In this document: one piece after another, positions 1 to 7,436 of the stretch
How the letters are laid out: the number at the start of each line of letters is the position of its first letter
Position numbering within the stretch: the stretch's first letter is position 1
NCBI RefSeq assembly: GCF_013004695.1
Contig: NZ_JABEMG010000022.1
Location: forward strand, 1-47,326
Origin: Promicromonospora citrea
GTDB taxonomy: Bacteria; Actinomycetota; Actinomycetes; Actinomycetales; Cellulomonadaceae
DNA length: 47,326 bases
Direction of reading: 5' to 3'
Program-made: the position numbers and the translations under genes
The notes under the pieces: model-generated
The model's database searches: none
What the model was told of the DNA's origin: nothing
Seen by the model: only the letters and a program-made list of their open reading frames with translations

Positions 1-443
1 TCGCGGCGTGGACCGACGAGCAGGTCGCCGCGTCCGCGCAGCGCCCCGGCCCGGCCGCGAGCTCGGTCGACGAGGCCTGGCTCGCCGGTGCGAGCGTGTC
101 GGAGCCGCCCGCGGACTACGACATGCCCGAACCCGAGCCGGTGTACGAGGACCAGGCCCCTGTTGCGGCGCGGCCGCCCGTCTCGGGCGCGGTCAGTGCG
201 CGCGAGGCACTGCGCCAGGCGAACGAGCGGCGGGCACGGGCGGCGAACGCCGGCCCGGCCGCCACCCGGCCGGGCCCGTCCGGCTCACCGGCCACCGGCT
301 CACCGGCCACCGACGATCCGGACTTCTACGACGAGCCGTCCGACGACGACCCCGACATCACCTCGACCGGGCTGGTCGGCGTGCCGCTCGTGGTGCAGGT
401 CCTGGGCGGAACGGTGATCGACGAGATCGTGGAGCAGTCGTGA
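1..443 (+). CDS. dnaX: DNA polymerase III subunit gamma/tau, C-terminal end (5' truncated)
   Basis: Only the last ~147 residues lie in the window, read in the frame beginning at base 3. The segment is the acidic, Pro/Ala-rich low-complexity tail typical of actinobacterial tau. It ends in a short conserved block (GLVGVPLVVQVLGGTVIDEI) found at the C-terminus of actinobacterial DnaX proteins. Tau dimerises the replicative polymerase and contacts the DnaB helicase; the ATPase and clamp-loader domains are outside the window. The stop codon overlaps the GTG start of the Nudix gene (GTGA), so the two are probably translated in a coupled way. The identity rests on the tail alone and on the presence of recR a few kilobases downstream. 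I am fairly sure, but the diagnostic domains cannot be seen. Confidence 0.75.
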   Translation, partial: AAWTDEQVAASAQRPGPAASSVDEAWLAGASVSEPPADYDMPEPEPVYEDQAPVAARPPVSGAVSAREALRQANERRARAANAGPAATRPGPSGSPATGSPATDDPDFYDEPSDDDPDITSTGLVGVPLVVQVLGGTVIDEIVEQS

Positions 444-856
444 CCGCTGCCGACCAGGTCACGACCCTACGGATCGTCGCGGCCGTCGTGGAGCGGGAGG
501 ACGGGCGGCACCTGCTGGTACGCAAGCGGGGCACCGCGGCGTTCATGCAGGTGGGCGGAAAGATCGAGCCGGGGGAGGAGCCTCTGGCCGCGCTGTTGCG
601 CGAGGTCGAGGAGGAGGTCGGGCTGCGGCTCGGCCCGTCGGACGTCGAGGAGCTCGGCCGGTTCGGGGCGCCGGCCGCGAACGAACCCGGGCACGTCGTC
701 GACGCGCACGCCTACCGTGTTCGCCTGTCGGCGGGCACCGAGATCGCCGTGCGCGCTGAGCTCGAGGAGCTGGTGTGGATCGACCCCGCCGACCCCGTGG
801 CGCCGTACCCCATCGCGCCGCTGTCCCGCGACCTGCTCGTCGCCGCGGGTCACTGA
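440..856 (+). CDS. Nudix hydrolase (MutT-like)
   Basis: A 138-residue single-domain Nudix protein. The Nudix box is complete and canonical: G40, E46, then R54-E55-V-E-E58-E59-V-G61-L62, the Mg2+-binding loop-helix-loop that cleaves nucleoside diphosphates linked to another moiety. The N-terminal strand (LRIVAAVVE) and the following LLVRKRG are typical of MutT-like proteins that hydrolyse NTPs or oxidised dNTPs, but the substrate cannot be read from sequence. The GTG start is chosen because it overlaps the dnaX stop by four bases (GTGA); the longer in-frame reading to position 8 would overlap dnaX heavily. Co-transcription with dnaX would fit a sanitising role for the nucleotide pool, which is inference. 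Confidence 0.88.
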   Translation: MTAADQVTTLRIVAAVVEREDGRHLLVRKRGTAAFMQVGGKIEPGEEPLAALLREVEEEVGLRLGPSDVEELGRFGAPAANEPGHVVDAHAYRVRLSAGTEIAVRAELEELVWIDPADPVAPYPIAPLSRDLLVAAGH

Positions 857-874
857 TCTGTCAGGCGCGCCTTG

Positions 875-1048
875 TCACTCGGCCCGCTCCGCCCGGTTCC
901 GGGCCACGAGTGCTGCGCGCTCGCGTTCCATCCGCCGGCGGGGGTCCATGTCGTCGGACTGCTCGGCAGGGCCGACCACATGCAGCAGCAGCCAGGTCAG
1001 GCGCCATCGGATGCGGTAGCCCAGGGTGAGCCCGTCGTGGTCGCGCAC
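875..1048 (-). CDS. Small conserved-looking protein (57 aa), function unknown
   Basis: A short gene easily missed because of its size. The GTG start at 1048 has a GGAGG ribosome binding site five bases upstream on the minus strand, and the product begins MRDHDGLTLGYRIRWRLTW. It has a central hydrophobic stretch (WLLLHVVGPA, about residues 19-28) and then a highly charged C-terminal half rich in Arg and Glu that looks helical. Codon third positions are strongly G/C, as in neighbouring real genes. It is transcribed away from the OhrR-like repressor gene at 1124, so both share the 75-bp gap that holds the palindrome at 1073-1083. I recognise no domain. The hydrophobic part could be an amphipathic or membrane-dipping helix. 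The gene call is probable, the function unknown. Confidence 0.65.
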   Translation of the reverse strand: MRDHDGLTLGYRIRWRLTWLLLHVVGPAEQSDDMDPRRRMERERAALVARNRAERAE

Positions 1049-1072
1049 TAGTGCCTCCAGTTACTTGGTCTA

Positions 1073-1083
1073 CAAACAGTTTG
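1073..1083. promoter_or_regulatory. Candidate operator of the OhrR-like repressor
   Basis: Perfect 5+1+5 dyad CAAACAGTTTG in a locally AT-richer stretch between the divergent 57-aa gene and the MarR/OhrR-family gene. Such repressors bind short inverted repeats in their own promoter. The position, about 40 bp before the ATG, fits autorepression. The assignment is inference from position and symmetry. Confidence 0.45.
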
Positions 1084-1123
1084 CACGCCAATTGATACTC
1101 TGGTCAACGTCGAGAGGAGCACC

Positions 1124-1621
1124 ATGACCGCCACGTCCGCGTCACCGGCCGTCCCGCACGAGGCCCCGCAGGGCGGCCCTCCGGCGGAGGACCGGCAGGA
1201 CCCGCTCGCCCTCGACCGCCAGGTGTGCTTCGCGCTCGCGGTCGCCTCCCGCAGCGTCATCGCGCTGTACCGGCCGCTGCTCGAGCCGATGGGCATCACG
1301 CACCCGCAGTACCTGGTCATGCTCGCGCTGTGGGAGGAGTCGCCACTGTCCGTCAAGCAGCTCAGCGGGCTGCTGCAGCTCGATCCCGGGACGCTGTCGC
1401 CGCTGCTCAAGCGCCTCGAGGCCGTCGGGTACGTCACGCGACGGCGCGACCCGCGCGACGAGCGGTCGCTCGCCGTCGGGCTGACGCCGGAGGGCGAGGC
1501 CCTGCGCGAGCAGGCGCTCCAGGTGCCGCCCGCGATCATGGAACGCCTGGGCATGTCGGCCGAGGAGCTCGGCCTGCTCCACCGCAGCCTGACCCGCGTG
1601 ATCGCGGCGGCGGCGCCGTGA
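1124..1621 (+). CDS. MarR-family, OhrR-like peroxide-sensing repressor
   Basis: A 165-residue winged-helix repressor. It carries the features that separate OhrR from other MarR proteins: a reactive cysteine in the first helix (C35 in DRQVCFALAVASR, aligning with the sensing Cys of Bacillus OhrR), then YRPLLEPMGITHPQYLVML, then the recognition region LDPGTLSPLLKRLEAVGYVTRRRDPRDERS. OhrR family members lose DNA binding when this Cys is oxidised by organic hydroperoxides. The ATG has a GAGAGGAG ribosome binding site. There is no ohr peroxidase gene next to it. Instead the stop overlaps a VOC-family gene (GTGA), so that protein is the likely target. The N-terminal 25 residues are an unusual Pro/Ala-rich extension. 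Sensor type is well supported; the inducer is inferred. Confidence 0.85.
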   Translation: MTATSASPAVPHEAPQGGPPAEDRQDPLALDRQVCFALAVASRSVIALYRPLLEPMGITHPQYLVMLALWEESPLSVKQLSGLLQLDPGTLSPLLKRLEAVGYVTRRRDPRDERSLAVGLTPEGEALREQALQVPPAIMERLGMSAEELGLLHRSLTRVIAAAAP

Positions 1622-2010
1622 CGCGGGGACGCCTCCACCACGTCGAGCTCTGGGTGCCGTCCCTGGCGCGCGCGGAGCGGTCCTGGGGCTGGCTCCTGGC
1701 GTCCCTCGGCTACGCCGAGCACCAGCGCTGGGCCGCCGGGGTGAGCTGGATCCTCGACGGCACCTACGTCGTGGTCGAGCAGAGCCCCGCGCTCGCGGCC
1801 GACACCCACGACCGCACGGCGCCCGGGCTCAACCACCTCGCGTTCCACGCCGGCTCCCGCGACGACGTCGACCGGCTCGTCGAGCAGGCCGCCGACCACA
1901 AGTGGGCGCTGCTCTTCGCGGACCGTCACCCGTACGCGGGCGGCGCGGACCACTACGCGGCGTACCTCGAGGACGAGGACGGCTACGAGGTCGAGCTGGT
2001 CGCCGGCTGA
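1618..2010 (+). CDS. VOC (glyoxalase/bleomycin-resistance) family protein
   Basis: A 130-residue protein with the paired beta-alpha-beta-beta-beta halves of the vicinal oxygen chelate superfamily. It begins LHHVELWVPSLARAERSWGW, has a middle metal-ligand strand NHLAFHAGSRDDVDRL, and ends YAAYLEDEDGYEVELVAG, where the final Glu is the usual last metal ligand. Family members include glyoxalase I, ring-cleavage dioxygenases, fosfomycin- and bleomycin-resistance proteins. The specific substrate cannot be read. The GTG start overlaps the OhrR-like gene's stop, indicating a two-gene operon, so the protein may handle a reactive carbonyl or thiol conjugate formed in peroxide stress (inference). Confidence 0.8.
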   Translation: MTRGRLHHVELWVPSLARAERSWGWLLASLGYAEHQRWAAGVSWILDGTYVVVEQSPALAADTHDRTAPGLNHLAFHAGSRDDVDRLVEQAADHKWALLFADRHPYAGGADHYAAYLEDEDGYEVELVAG

Positions 2011-2138
2011 CCGGTCGTGTCGGCGGCTCCTGGCAGACTCCGGCCCGAGCGCTGAGCGACGGCCCCGGCCCCGCGTCGACCCGCGCCGCGCACGTGGGCG
2101 AGAATGGCGTGCCGACCGAGCGAAAGGACGTGCTCAGC

Positions 2139-3565
2139 ATGTCGCGGATCCTGCCCCGCTCCACCCCCGCCGCCGAGGGGGTCGACCCCGCGGCGCTGCG
2201 GCGTCTCGTCGACGGCCTGGACGGCCTCGAGGACGTGCACAGCGTCATGGTCGTGCGCCACGGGCGCGTGATCACCGAGGGCTGGTGGCACCCCCACACC
2301 GCGGACCGGCCGCACGTGATGTTCTCCGTGAGCAAGAGCTTCACGTCCACGGCCGTGGGCCTCGCGATCCACGAGGGTCTCCTCACGCTGGACGACAAGG
2401 TCGTCGACCTGCTGCCGGACGCCGTCCCCGACGCCCCCGGCGAGCACCTGCGCGCCATGCGTGTGCGCGACCTGCTCACCATGACCTCGGGCCACGGCGC
2501 CTCCACCATGGAGGGCATCGACCGCACGATCTCCCTGCCCGGTGCGGGGTGGGCGCGGTCGATCCTGGCGCAGCCGGTCGAGCACGAGCCGGGCACGCAC
2601 TTCGTGTACAACACGGGCGCGACCTACCTGCTGTCCGCGATCCTGCACCGCCTCACCGGGCAGCGCCTGCTCGACTACCTCACCCCGCGCGTGTTCGCGC
2701 CGCTCGGTATCACGCACGCGACCTGGGAGCAGGACCCGGAGGGCATAGACACGGGCGGCTCGGCCTCTCGGTGACGACGGAGGAGATGGCGGCGTTCGGC
2801 CAGCTCTACCTGCAGGGGGGTGTCTGGGCGGGCGAGCAGCTCGTGCCGGCGGAGTGGGTCGCCGCGGCGACCTCCCGCCAGGTCGACAGCGGCCCCCACG
2901 ACTGGCCCGAGTGGCAGCAGGGATACGGCTTCCAGTTCTGGCGGTCGCGGCACGGTGCGTACCGGGCGGACGGCGCGTTCGGCCAGTACATCGTCGTCTG
3001 GCCGGAGAAGGACCTGGTCGTCGCCATCACCTCCGGGCTGGCGAACCTGCAGTCCGTGCACGACGTGCTGTGGGGCGCGCTGCTGCCCGACGACGTCTGG
3101 GACACCCCGGTGTCGCAGCACGCCCCCCAGGAGGCCGGCCCGCTCGAGCTCGAGCTCGCCACGCCGTCCGGCAAGGCCACCAGCCCCTCGGCGCCCGACG
3201 GCGTGGTGCTCGACCTGACGGCGAACGACCTCGGCGTGCGCAGCCTCACGCTCGGTCGGTCGGACGACGGCGGCACCGAGCTGGTGCTCACGGGCGCCGA
3301 CTCCGAGCACCGCGTGCGGTTCGGGCACGGGGAGTGGACGCAGGGCGTCCTGGCGCTCGGCGACGAGCCGTCGGACGTCGCAGCGGCCGCCGCGTGGACG
3401 GACGAGTCGACGTGGCGCGGGCGGGTGCTCTTCCTCGGCACGCCGTTCGAGTGGCGCGTCGTGCTGCGGTTCGGCGGCGAGGCCGTCAGGGTCGCCGTCG
3501 ACCGCAACGTCGCCTTCGGCGAGCGCCGCCTGCTGCACACGACCGGCACGGTGCGCCCCGCCTGA
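2139..3565 (+). pseudogene. Serine hydrolase (beta-lactamase/esterase class C fold), frameshifted
   Basis: The reading frame opens at ATG 2139 (AAAGGA ribosome binding site) and runs to a stop at 2772-2774. The homologous sequence continues without loss in another frame from about 2761 to the stop at 3563-3565. The two halves meet inside a GG-x-GLSVTTEEMAAFG block that is usually continuous in this family, so one base appears to be missing near 2759-2761. The N-terminal half has the catalytic S63-V-S-K66 motif and a YNTGATYLLS block resembling the second catalytic motif. The C-terminal half carries the rest of the fold (GYGFQFWRSR, AFGQYIVVWPE) plus a ~150-residue beta-rich extension. Repairing the frame gives about 476 residues, a normal size. 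It is either a recent pseudogene or a sequencing error. Intact homologues act on beta-lactams, esters or D-peptides. Confidence 0.8.
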
Positions 3566-3572
3566 GCCGGGA

Positions 3573-4046
3573 TCACGCCGGGCGGAACGCCACCAGCGGC
3601 AGAGTCTGCGCGAGCCGGCGCCGGTCGGCGTCGGTGCCGCGGTACCCGCCGTCGAGGAGCAGCGTGAGCGCGCGGCGCAGGAGGGGCCGCAGCGGGCCGT
3701 ACCGACGCTCGTAGGCGGCCAGCACCTCGACGGCCTCGTCCGTGTCGAGGAAGCGGACCGCTGCCGATCGGGGGGCGCGGCCGAAGCTGACCGACGCGCG
3801 CCCGTTCGCCCGCAGGTTGCGCAGCCACTGGGCCTTCTCCCCCAGGCCGGAGATCACGACCGCCTCCCCGGTGGCGCGGTCGTACCGCAGCACCTCGAGC
3901 ACCACGGTGTGCGGGTCGCCGCTCGTGCGGCCCACGTGCGTGAGCTGGAGGAAGCGGCGGCCGAGCACGCCGCCCAGACCGTGGCGGTACAGCGCGTTCG
4001 GCGCGGCGAAGAGGGTCCGTAACCAGGGTGGGAGGGTCGTGACCAT
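3573..4046 (-). CDS. Nitroreductase/deazaflavin (F420)-dependent oxidoreductase family protein (DUF385)
   Basis: A 157-residue protein with the split-barrel flavin/deazaflavin fold. The family signature LTHVGRTSGDPHTVVLEVLRYD is present, followed by VVISGLGEKAQWLRNLRANG, the usual cofactor-binding and core segments. Relatives in actinobacteria reduce nitroimidazoles or quinones with F420H2, or are structural homologues of unknown activity. The ATG at 4046 is chosen because a TACCGT hexamer lies six bases upstream, the spacing of a leaderless transcript. Longer readings have no ribosome binding site. It converges on the broken serine hydrolase with only seven bases between the two stops. The family is clear, the substrate unknown. 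Confidence 0.82.
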   Translation of the reverse strand: MVTTLPPWLRTLFAAPNALYRHGLGGVLGRRFLQLTHVGRTSGDPHTVVLEVLRYDRATGEAVVISGLGEKAQWLRNLRANGRASVSFGRAPRSAAVRFLDTDEAVEVLAAYERRYGPLRPLLRRALTLLLDGGYRGTDADRRRLAQTLPLVAFRPA

Positions 4047-4052
4047 GGACCT

Positions 4053-4058
4053 ACGGTA
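4053..4058 (-). promoter_or_regulatory. -10 element (TACCGT) for leaderless reductase gene
   Basis: TACCGT on the minus strand, six bases before the ATG at 4046. A transcript would begin at or next to the start codon. Confidence 0.5.
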
Positions 4059-4103
4059 GTAGAGTCGTCCCCGGGTCTGACGGCCCGTGTCGGTGCCCCG
4101 CGC

Positions 4104-4109
4104 TAGTGT
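4104..4109 (+). promoter_or_regulatory. -10 element (TAGTGT) for leaderless ABC ATPase gene
   Basis: TAGTGT six bases upstream of the ATG at 4116, with no ribosome binding site in between, so transcription probably starts at the A of the start codon. It lies back to back with the promoter of the divergent reductase gene. Confidence 0.5.
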
Positions 4110-4115
4110 CCCGTC

Positions 4116-5036
4116 ATGACACCAGAAGGCGGTATCCGCGCGCAGGACGTGCGGCGTTCCTTCGGGCCGGTCCGTGCCGTGGCGGACGTCGACCTGGTCG
4201 CCGTGCCAGGCCGCGTCACCGCGCTCATCGGTCCCAACGGGTCCGGCAAGACGACCCTCCTGCTCATGCTCGCCGGCCTCCTGACGCCCGACGCCGGAAC
4301 GATCAGCGTCGCGGGTGCCGACCCGGTGACCGAGAGCTACGCGGCGCGCTCGCGCACCGGCTGGATGCCCGACGTGTTCGGCACGTGGGACTCCCTCACG
4401 GCCCGCGAGGTCCTCACGACGGTCGGGGCGGCCTACCGGCTCGACGCGGCGGCGGCGACGGCGCGGGCCGCCGAGCTGCTCGAGCTCGTCCACCTCTCCG
4501 ACCTCGCGGACCAGCCGGCGCACGTGCTGTCCCGCGGGCAGAAGCAGCGTCTCGGCATGGCTCGCGCGCTGGTGCACGACCCCGAGGTGCTGCTCCTCGA
4601 CGAGCCGGCCTCGGGGCTGGACCCGCGCTCGCGCGTCGACCTGCGCGTGCTCGTGCGGCAGCTCGCCGCGCAGGGCAAGACCGTCCTGGTCTCGTCGCAC
4701 GTGCTCACCGAGCTCGACGAGATGGCCGACGACGCGGTGTTCCTCTCCGGCGGGCGCACGGTGGCGACCCGGTCGGTCGCCGACGGCGACCTGCCGCGCG
4801 AGTGGCGCCTCACCGCCCTCGACCCGGCGGCGCTCCGGCGGTGGCTGGAGGAGTCCGGTCAGGCGTACCGCAGCGAGGACGACGGCCCTGCCGCGATCGT
4901 GGAGCTGGCCGACGACGCCGCGGCCGCGGCGCTGCTGCGGTCGGCGGTGGGCGCGGGTGTCGACGTGTCGAGCCTCGCGCCGGCCGGCGGCGTGCTGGAG
5001 CAGGCCTACCTGGCCCTGGAGGAGGAGCGGCGATGA
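4116..5036 (+). CDS. ABC transporter ATP-binding protein (ABC-2 exporter type)
   Basis: A 306-residue ATPase with all core motifs: Walker A GPNGSGKT (39-46), signature LSRGQ (138-142), Walker B VLLLDE (158-163) with the D-loop SGLD, and a switch histidine in SSHVLTELDE. About 70 extra C-terminal residues follow the nucleotide-binding domain, as in DrrA/CcmA-type exporters. The gene is leaderless (TAGTGT six bases before ATG). It overlaps the permease gene by four bases (ATGA) with a GGAGGAG ribosome binding site inside its end. It powers the membrane partner encoded at 5033-6160. The substrate is unknown; members of this type move drugs, lipids or peptides, or act on cell-surface processes. 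Confidence 0.92.
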   Translation: MTPEGGIRAQDVRRSFGPVRAVADVDLVAVPGRVTALIGPNGSGKTTLLLMLAGLLTPDAGTISVAGADPVTESYAARSRTGWMPDVFGTWDSLTAREVLTTVGAAYRLDAAAATARAAELLELVHLSDLADQPAHVLSRGQKQRLGMARALVHDPEVLLLDEPASGLDPRSRVDLRVLVRQLAAQGKTVLVSSHVLTELDEMADDAVFLSGGRTVATRSVADGDLPREWRLTALDPAALRRWLEESGQAYRSEDDGPAAIVELADDAAAAALLRSAVGAGVDVSSLAPAGGVLEQAYLALEEERR

Positions 5037-6160
5037 GCGTCGACGTGCAGACAACGGCCCCCCGACCCACCGCGCCGGGCCGCGGCACCTGGTCCCTGAC
5101 CTGGCACGGCCTCCGTACGGTCACCGTGCTCGAGCTGCGCCAGCGGGTGCGCTCGACCCGGTGGAAGACGGCGCTCGTCGTCTGGTTCCTCGTGGTCGGA
5201 CTCATCACGCTCCTGACCACGGGGGCCTTCAGCATCCTGGCGGACGACCCGTACAACGACGAGCCGTTCGGCGGCATCGTCTACAGCATCGTGGTCGGCT
5301 TCGTGCTGTTCCTCGGCCTGCTGGTGGCGCCGACGCTCTCGTCGGGCGCGATCAACGGCGACCGTAACGCGGGCACCCTCGCGACGCTCCAGGTCACGCT
5401 GCTCACGCCGGCGGAGATCGTGCTCGGCAAGCTGGCCGCCTCCTGGATCGCGGCCCTGGCCTTTCTCGTGGCCAGCATCCCGTTCCTGGCGTGGGCGCTG
5501 GCCGGCGGCGGCGTCTCCGGTCTCGCGCTGCTCACCACGGTGCTCATGCTCGCGGTCGTCCTCGGCGTCGTGTGCGCCATCGGCCTCGGCTTCTCGGCGC
5601 TGGTGGGCAAGACGTCCGGCTCCGCGGTGCTCACCTACCTCACCGTCGGTGGGATCACGGCCGTGCTCCCCATCGTCTTCGGCCTGCTGGCCCCGGTCAC
5701 CACCACGATGGACGAGGTCCGGGTGTGGGACGTCGAGGCCGGGTACAGCTGGGCGGAGACCGAGGCGCCGGAGTGCGAGTGGCACACGCGGGAGATCGGC
5801 GTGTGGCACAGCGAGCGGACGTGGTGGCTGCTCGCGCCGAACCCGTTCGTCGTGGTCGCCGACGCGCAGCCGCTGACGGACGAGCCGGAGACGCTGCTCG
5901 ACGACGGCAACATGCTCGCGGCGCTCCAGTACGGCGTGCGGTACGCCCGCACCGGGCCGGCCGCCGAGCAGGACTGGTGCAGCGACATGGTCGGTACGTC
6001 GGGGCAGTCGCCGGTCGAGGAGGTCGTCGTCACCGACCAGCTCGTGTGGCCGTGGGGGCTCGGCTTCGACCTGCTGCTGGGCGCGGCCGGCGTCGTCGTC
6101 GCCGTGAACCGCCTCCGGGTGCCGACGGAGCGGCTGTCGCGCGGGACCCGCGTCGCCTGA
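5033..6160 (+). CDS. ABC-2 type transporter permease
   Basis: A 375-residue integral membrane protein with about six hydrophobic segments: residues ~38-58, ~83-105, a block at ~130-215 holding three, and one near the C-terminus. Between the fifth and last segments is a long extracytoplasmic loop of roughly 130 residues containing Trp and Cys (PECEWHTREIGVW, EQDWCSDMVG) and possibly a disulfide. The cytoplasmic N-terminus has the ELRQRVRSTRWK motif common in ABC-2 permeases that engage the ATPase. The start codon overlaps the ATPase stop. The gene stops two bases before the convergent DUF5063 gene, with no terminator visible between them. The big outer loop might bind a peptide or cell-wall ligand, which is inference. 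Confidence 0.88.
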   Translation: MSVDVQTTAPRPTAPGRGTWSLTWHGLRTVTVLELRQRVRSTRWKTALVVWFLVVGLITLLTTGAFSILADDPYNDEPFGGIVYSIVVGFVLFLGLLVAPTLSSGAINGDRNAGTLATLQVTLLTPAEIVLGKLAASWIAALAFLVASIPFLAWALAGGGVSGLALLTTVLMLAVVLGVVCAIGLGFSALVGKTSGSAVLTYLTVGGITAVLPIVFGLLAPVTTTMDEVRVWDVEAGYSWAETEAPECEWHTREIGVWHSERTWWLLAPNPFVVVADAQPLTDEPETLLDDGNMLAALQYGVRYARTGPAAEQDWCSDMVGTSGQSPVEEVVVTDQLVWPWGLGFDLLLGAAGVVVAVNRLRVPTERLSRGTRVA

Positions 6161-6162
6161 CG

Positions 6163-6732
6163 TCAGGAGTGGAGGGCGTCGTACTCCGCCTCGGCGGCGA
6201 CGTCGTCCTCCACGTCCAGGCGGACGTGCGCGAGCAGCGCCTGGAGCACGCGCAGGGCGGAGGCCGCACGCTCGCCCCACAGGGAGAAGTAGGAGAACTG
6301 CCACCACCACAGCGCCTCGAGCTCGTGGCCGCTGTCGAAGTGCTGCAGACCCTTGGCGAGCGCCTCGGCGACGCACGCGAGGTCCCCCGACAGGGACGCC
6401 GCGCCGACCTCGTCGCCGAGCACCGGGTCGACGACCTCCATGTAGTCGTCGAAGCCGTCGAACATCTTGGACAGCGCCTCACGCAGCGGGTCGAGGTCGG
6501 TGTCCGGGCCGGTGTCGGGCTCGTAGCGCTCCTTGGGCACCACGTCGACGATCGCGGCGAGGCGCGCGCCGGCCGCCAGGAGGTCGGACGAGGCGAGCAC
6601 GAGCAGCGACAGCTCGGCACCGGGCATCCCGCCGGACGCGACCTGGGTCACCGTCGACAGGAACGTGCGTGCCTGCGCGGACACCTGGTCGGCGACCTCG
6701 CGGAGGTCCGATCCGGGCGTGATCTCGCTCAT
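6163..6732 (-). CDS. DUF5063 domain-containing protein
   Basis: A 189-residue soluble, mostly helical protein of the DUF5063 family, of unknown function. Conserved features include the WWWQFSYFSLWGERAASALR block near the C-terminus and an acidic tail (DVEDDVAAEAEYDALHS). The ATG at 6732 has a GAGGTGGGG ribosome binding site. It lies 41 bases downstream of recR on the same strand. In many actinobacteria a DUF5063 gene follows recR and precedes lysC. Here the pair is preserved but points the opposite way from lysC. A link to recombination repair is suggested only by that neighbourhood. Confidence 0.82.
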   Translation of the reverse strand: MSEITPGSDLREVADQVSAQARTFLSTVTQVASGGMPGAELSLLVLASSDLLAAGARLAAIVDVVPKERYEPDTGPDTDLDPLREALSKMFDGFDDYMEVVDPVLGDEVGAASLSGDLACVAEALAKGLQHFDSGHELEALWWWQFSYFSLWGERAASALRVLQALLAHVRLDVEDDVAAEAEYDALHS

Positions 6733-6773
6733 CGTGAACCCCACCTCATCTGTCGTGACATCCCTGCCGTGAA

Positions 6774-7379
6774 CTACCTGTCGTTGCCGATGACGCGCCG
6801 GCCCTCGAACGCTCGACCGAGGGTGACCTCGTCGGCGTACTCCAAGTCTCCACCCACCGGCAGACCCGAGGCCAGCCGCGAGACTGTGATTCCCATGGGC
6901 CCCATGAGTCGGGAAAGATAGGTCGCCGTGGCCTCTCCCTCGACGTTCGGGTCGGTGGCGAGGATGACCTCCGTGACCGTCCCGTCGGCCAGCCGCGACA
7001 GCAGCTCGCTGATCCGCAGGTCGTCCGGGCCCACGTTCTCGATCGGGTTGATGGCGCCGCCGAGCACGTGGTACCGCCCCCGGAACTCGCGGGTGCGCTC
7101 GATCGCCACCACGTCCTTGGGCTCCTCGACGACGCAGATCACCTCGTCGCTGCGCCGCGGGTCGAGGCAGATGCGGCAGCGCTCCGACTCGGCCACGTTG
7201 CCGCACACCTCGCAGAACTGGACGCGCAGCTTCACCTCGGTGAGCGCGTCGACCAGCCGCTTGACCTCCTGGTGGTCGGCGGCCAGCAGGTGGAACGCGA
7301 TGCGCTGCGCGCTCTTGGGCCCGACGCCGGGCAGCCGGCCGAGCTCGTCGATCAGGTCTTGGACCGCGCCTTCGTACAC
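6774..7379 (-). CDS. recR: Recombination mediator protein RecR
   Basis: 201 residues, the normal RecR length. In order: an N-terminal helix-hairpin-helix ([20 protein letters not shown]), a Cys4 zinc finger (C56, C59, C68, C71), a Toprim domain ([17 protein letters not shown] through [19 protein letters not shown]) and the C-terminal [21 protein letters not shown] block. RecR works with RecO (and RecF) to load RecA on gapped DNA coated with SSB. The GTG start at 7379 is used: the protein then begins [17 protein letters not shown], matching homologues. A TAGGCT hexamer lies eight bases upstream on the minus strand, back to back with the promoter of the DUF2071 gene. No ybaB homologue is visible next to it. 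Confidence 0.95.
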   Translation of the reverse strand: MYEGAVQDLIDELGRLPGVGPKSAQRIAFHLLAADHQEVKRLVDALTEVKLRVQFCEVCGNVAESERCRICLDPRRSDEVICVVEEPKDVVAIERTREFRGRYHVLGGAINPIENVGPDDLRISELLSRLADGTVTEVILATDPNVEGEATATYLSRLMGPMGITVSRLASGLPVGGDLEYADEVTLGRAFEGRRVIGNDR

Positions 7380-7424
7380 AAGGGGTCAGCCTACGGGGCA
7401 CCACCGACACCGCGAGGCGGCTGG

Positions 7425-7430
7425 TACGTT
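7425..7430 (+). promoter_or_regulatory. -10 element (TACGTT) for leaderless DUF2071 gene
   Basis: TACGTT six bases before the GTG at 7437. No Shine-Dalgarno sequence lies between, consistent with leaderless transcription. Confidence 0.5.
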
Positions 7431-7436
7431 CCCCGG

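Noticed and set aside
857-1029. Plus-strand frames after the Nudix gene
   Set aside because: They read through the minus-strand 57-aa gene without start signals and give Arg/Ser-rich shadow products.
2806-3828. 340-aa minus-strand frame across the serine hydrolase C-terminal half
   Set aside because: Overlaps both the frameshifted hydrolase and the reductase gene; the product is Ser/Pro/Arg-rich without recognisable domains.
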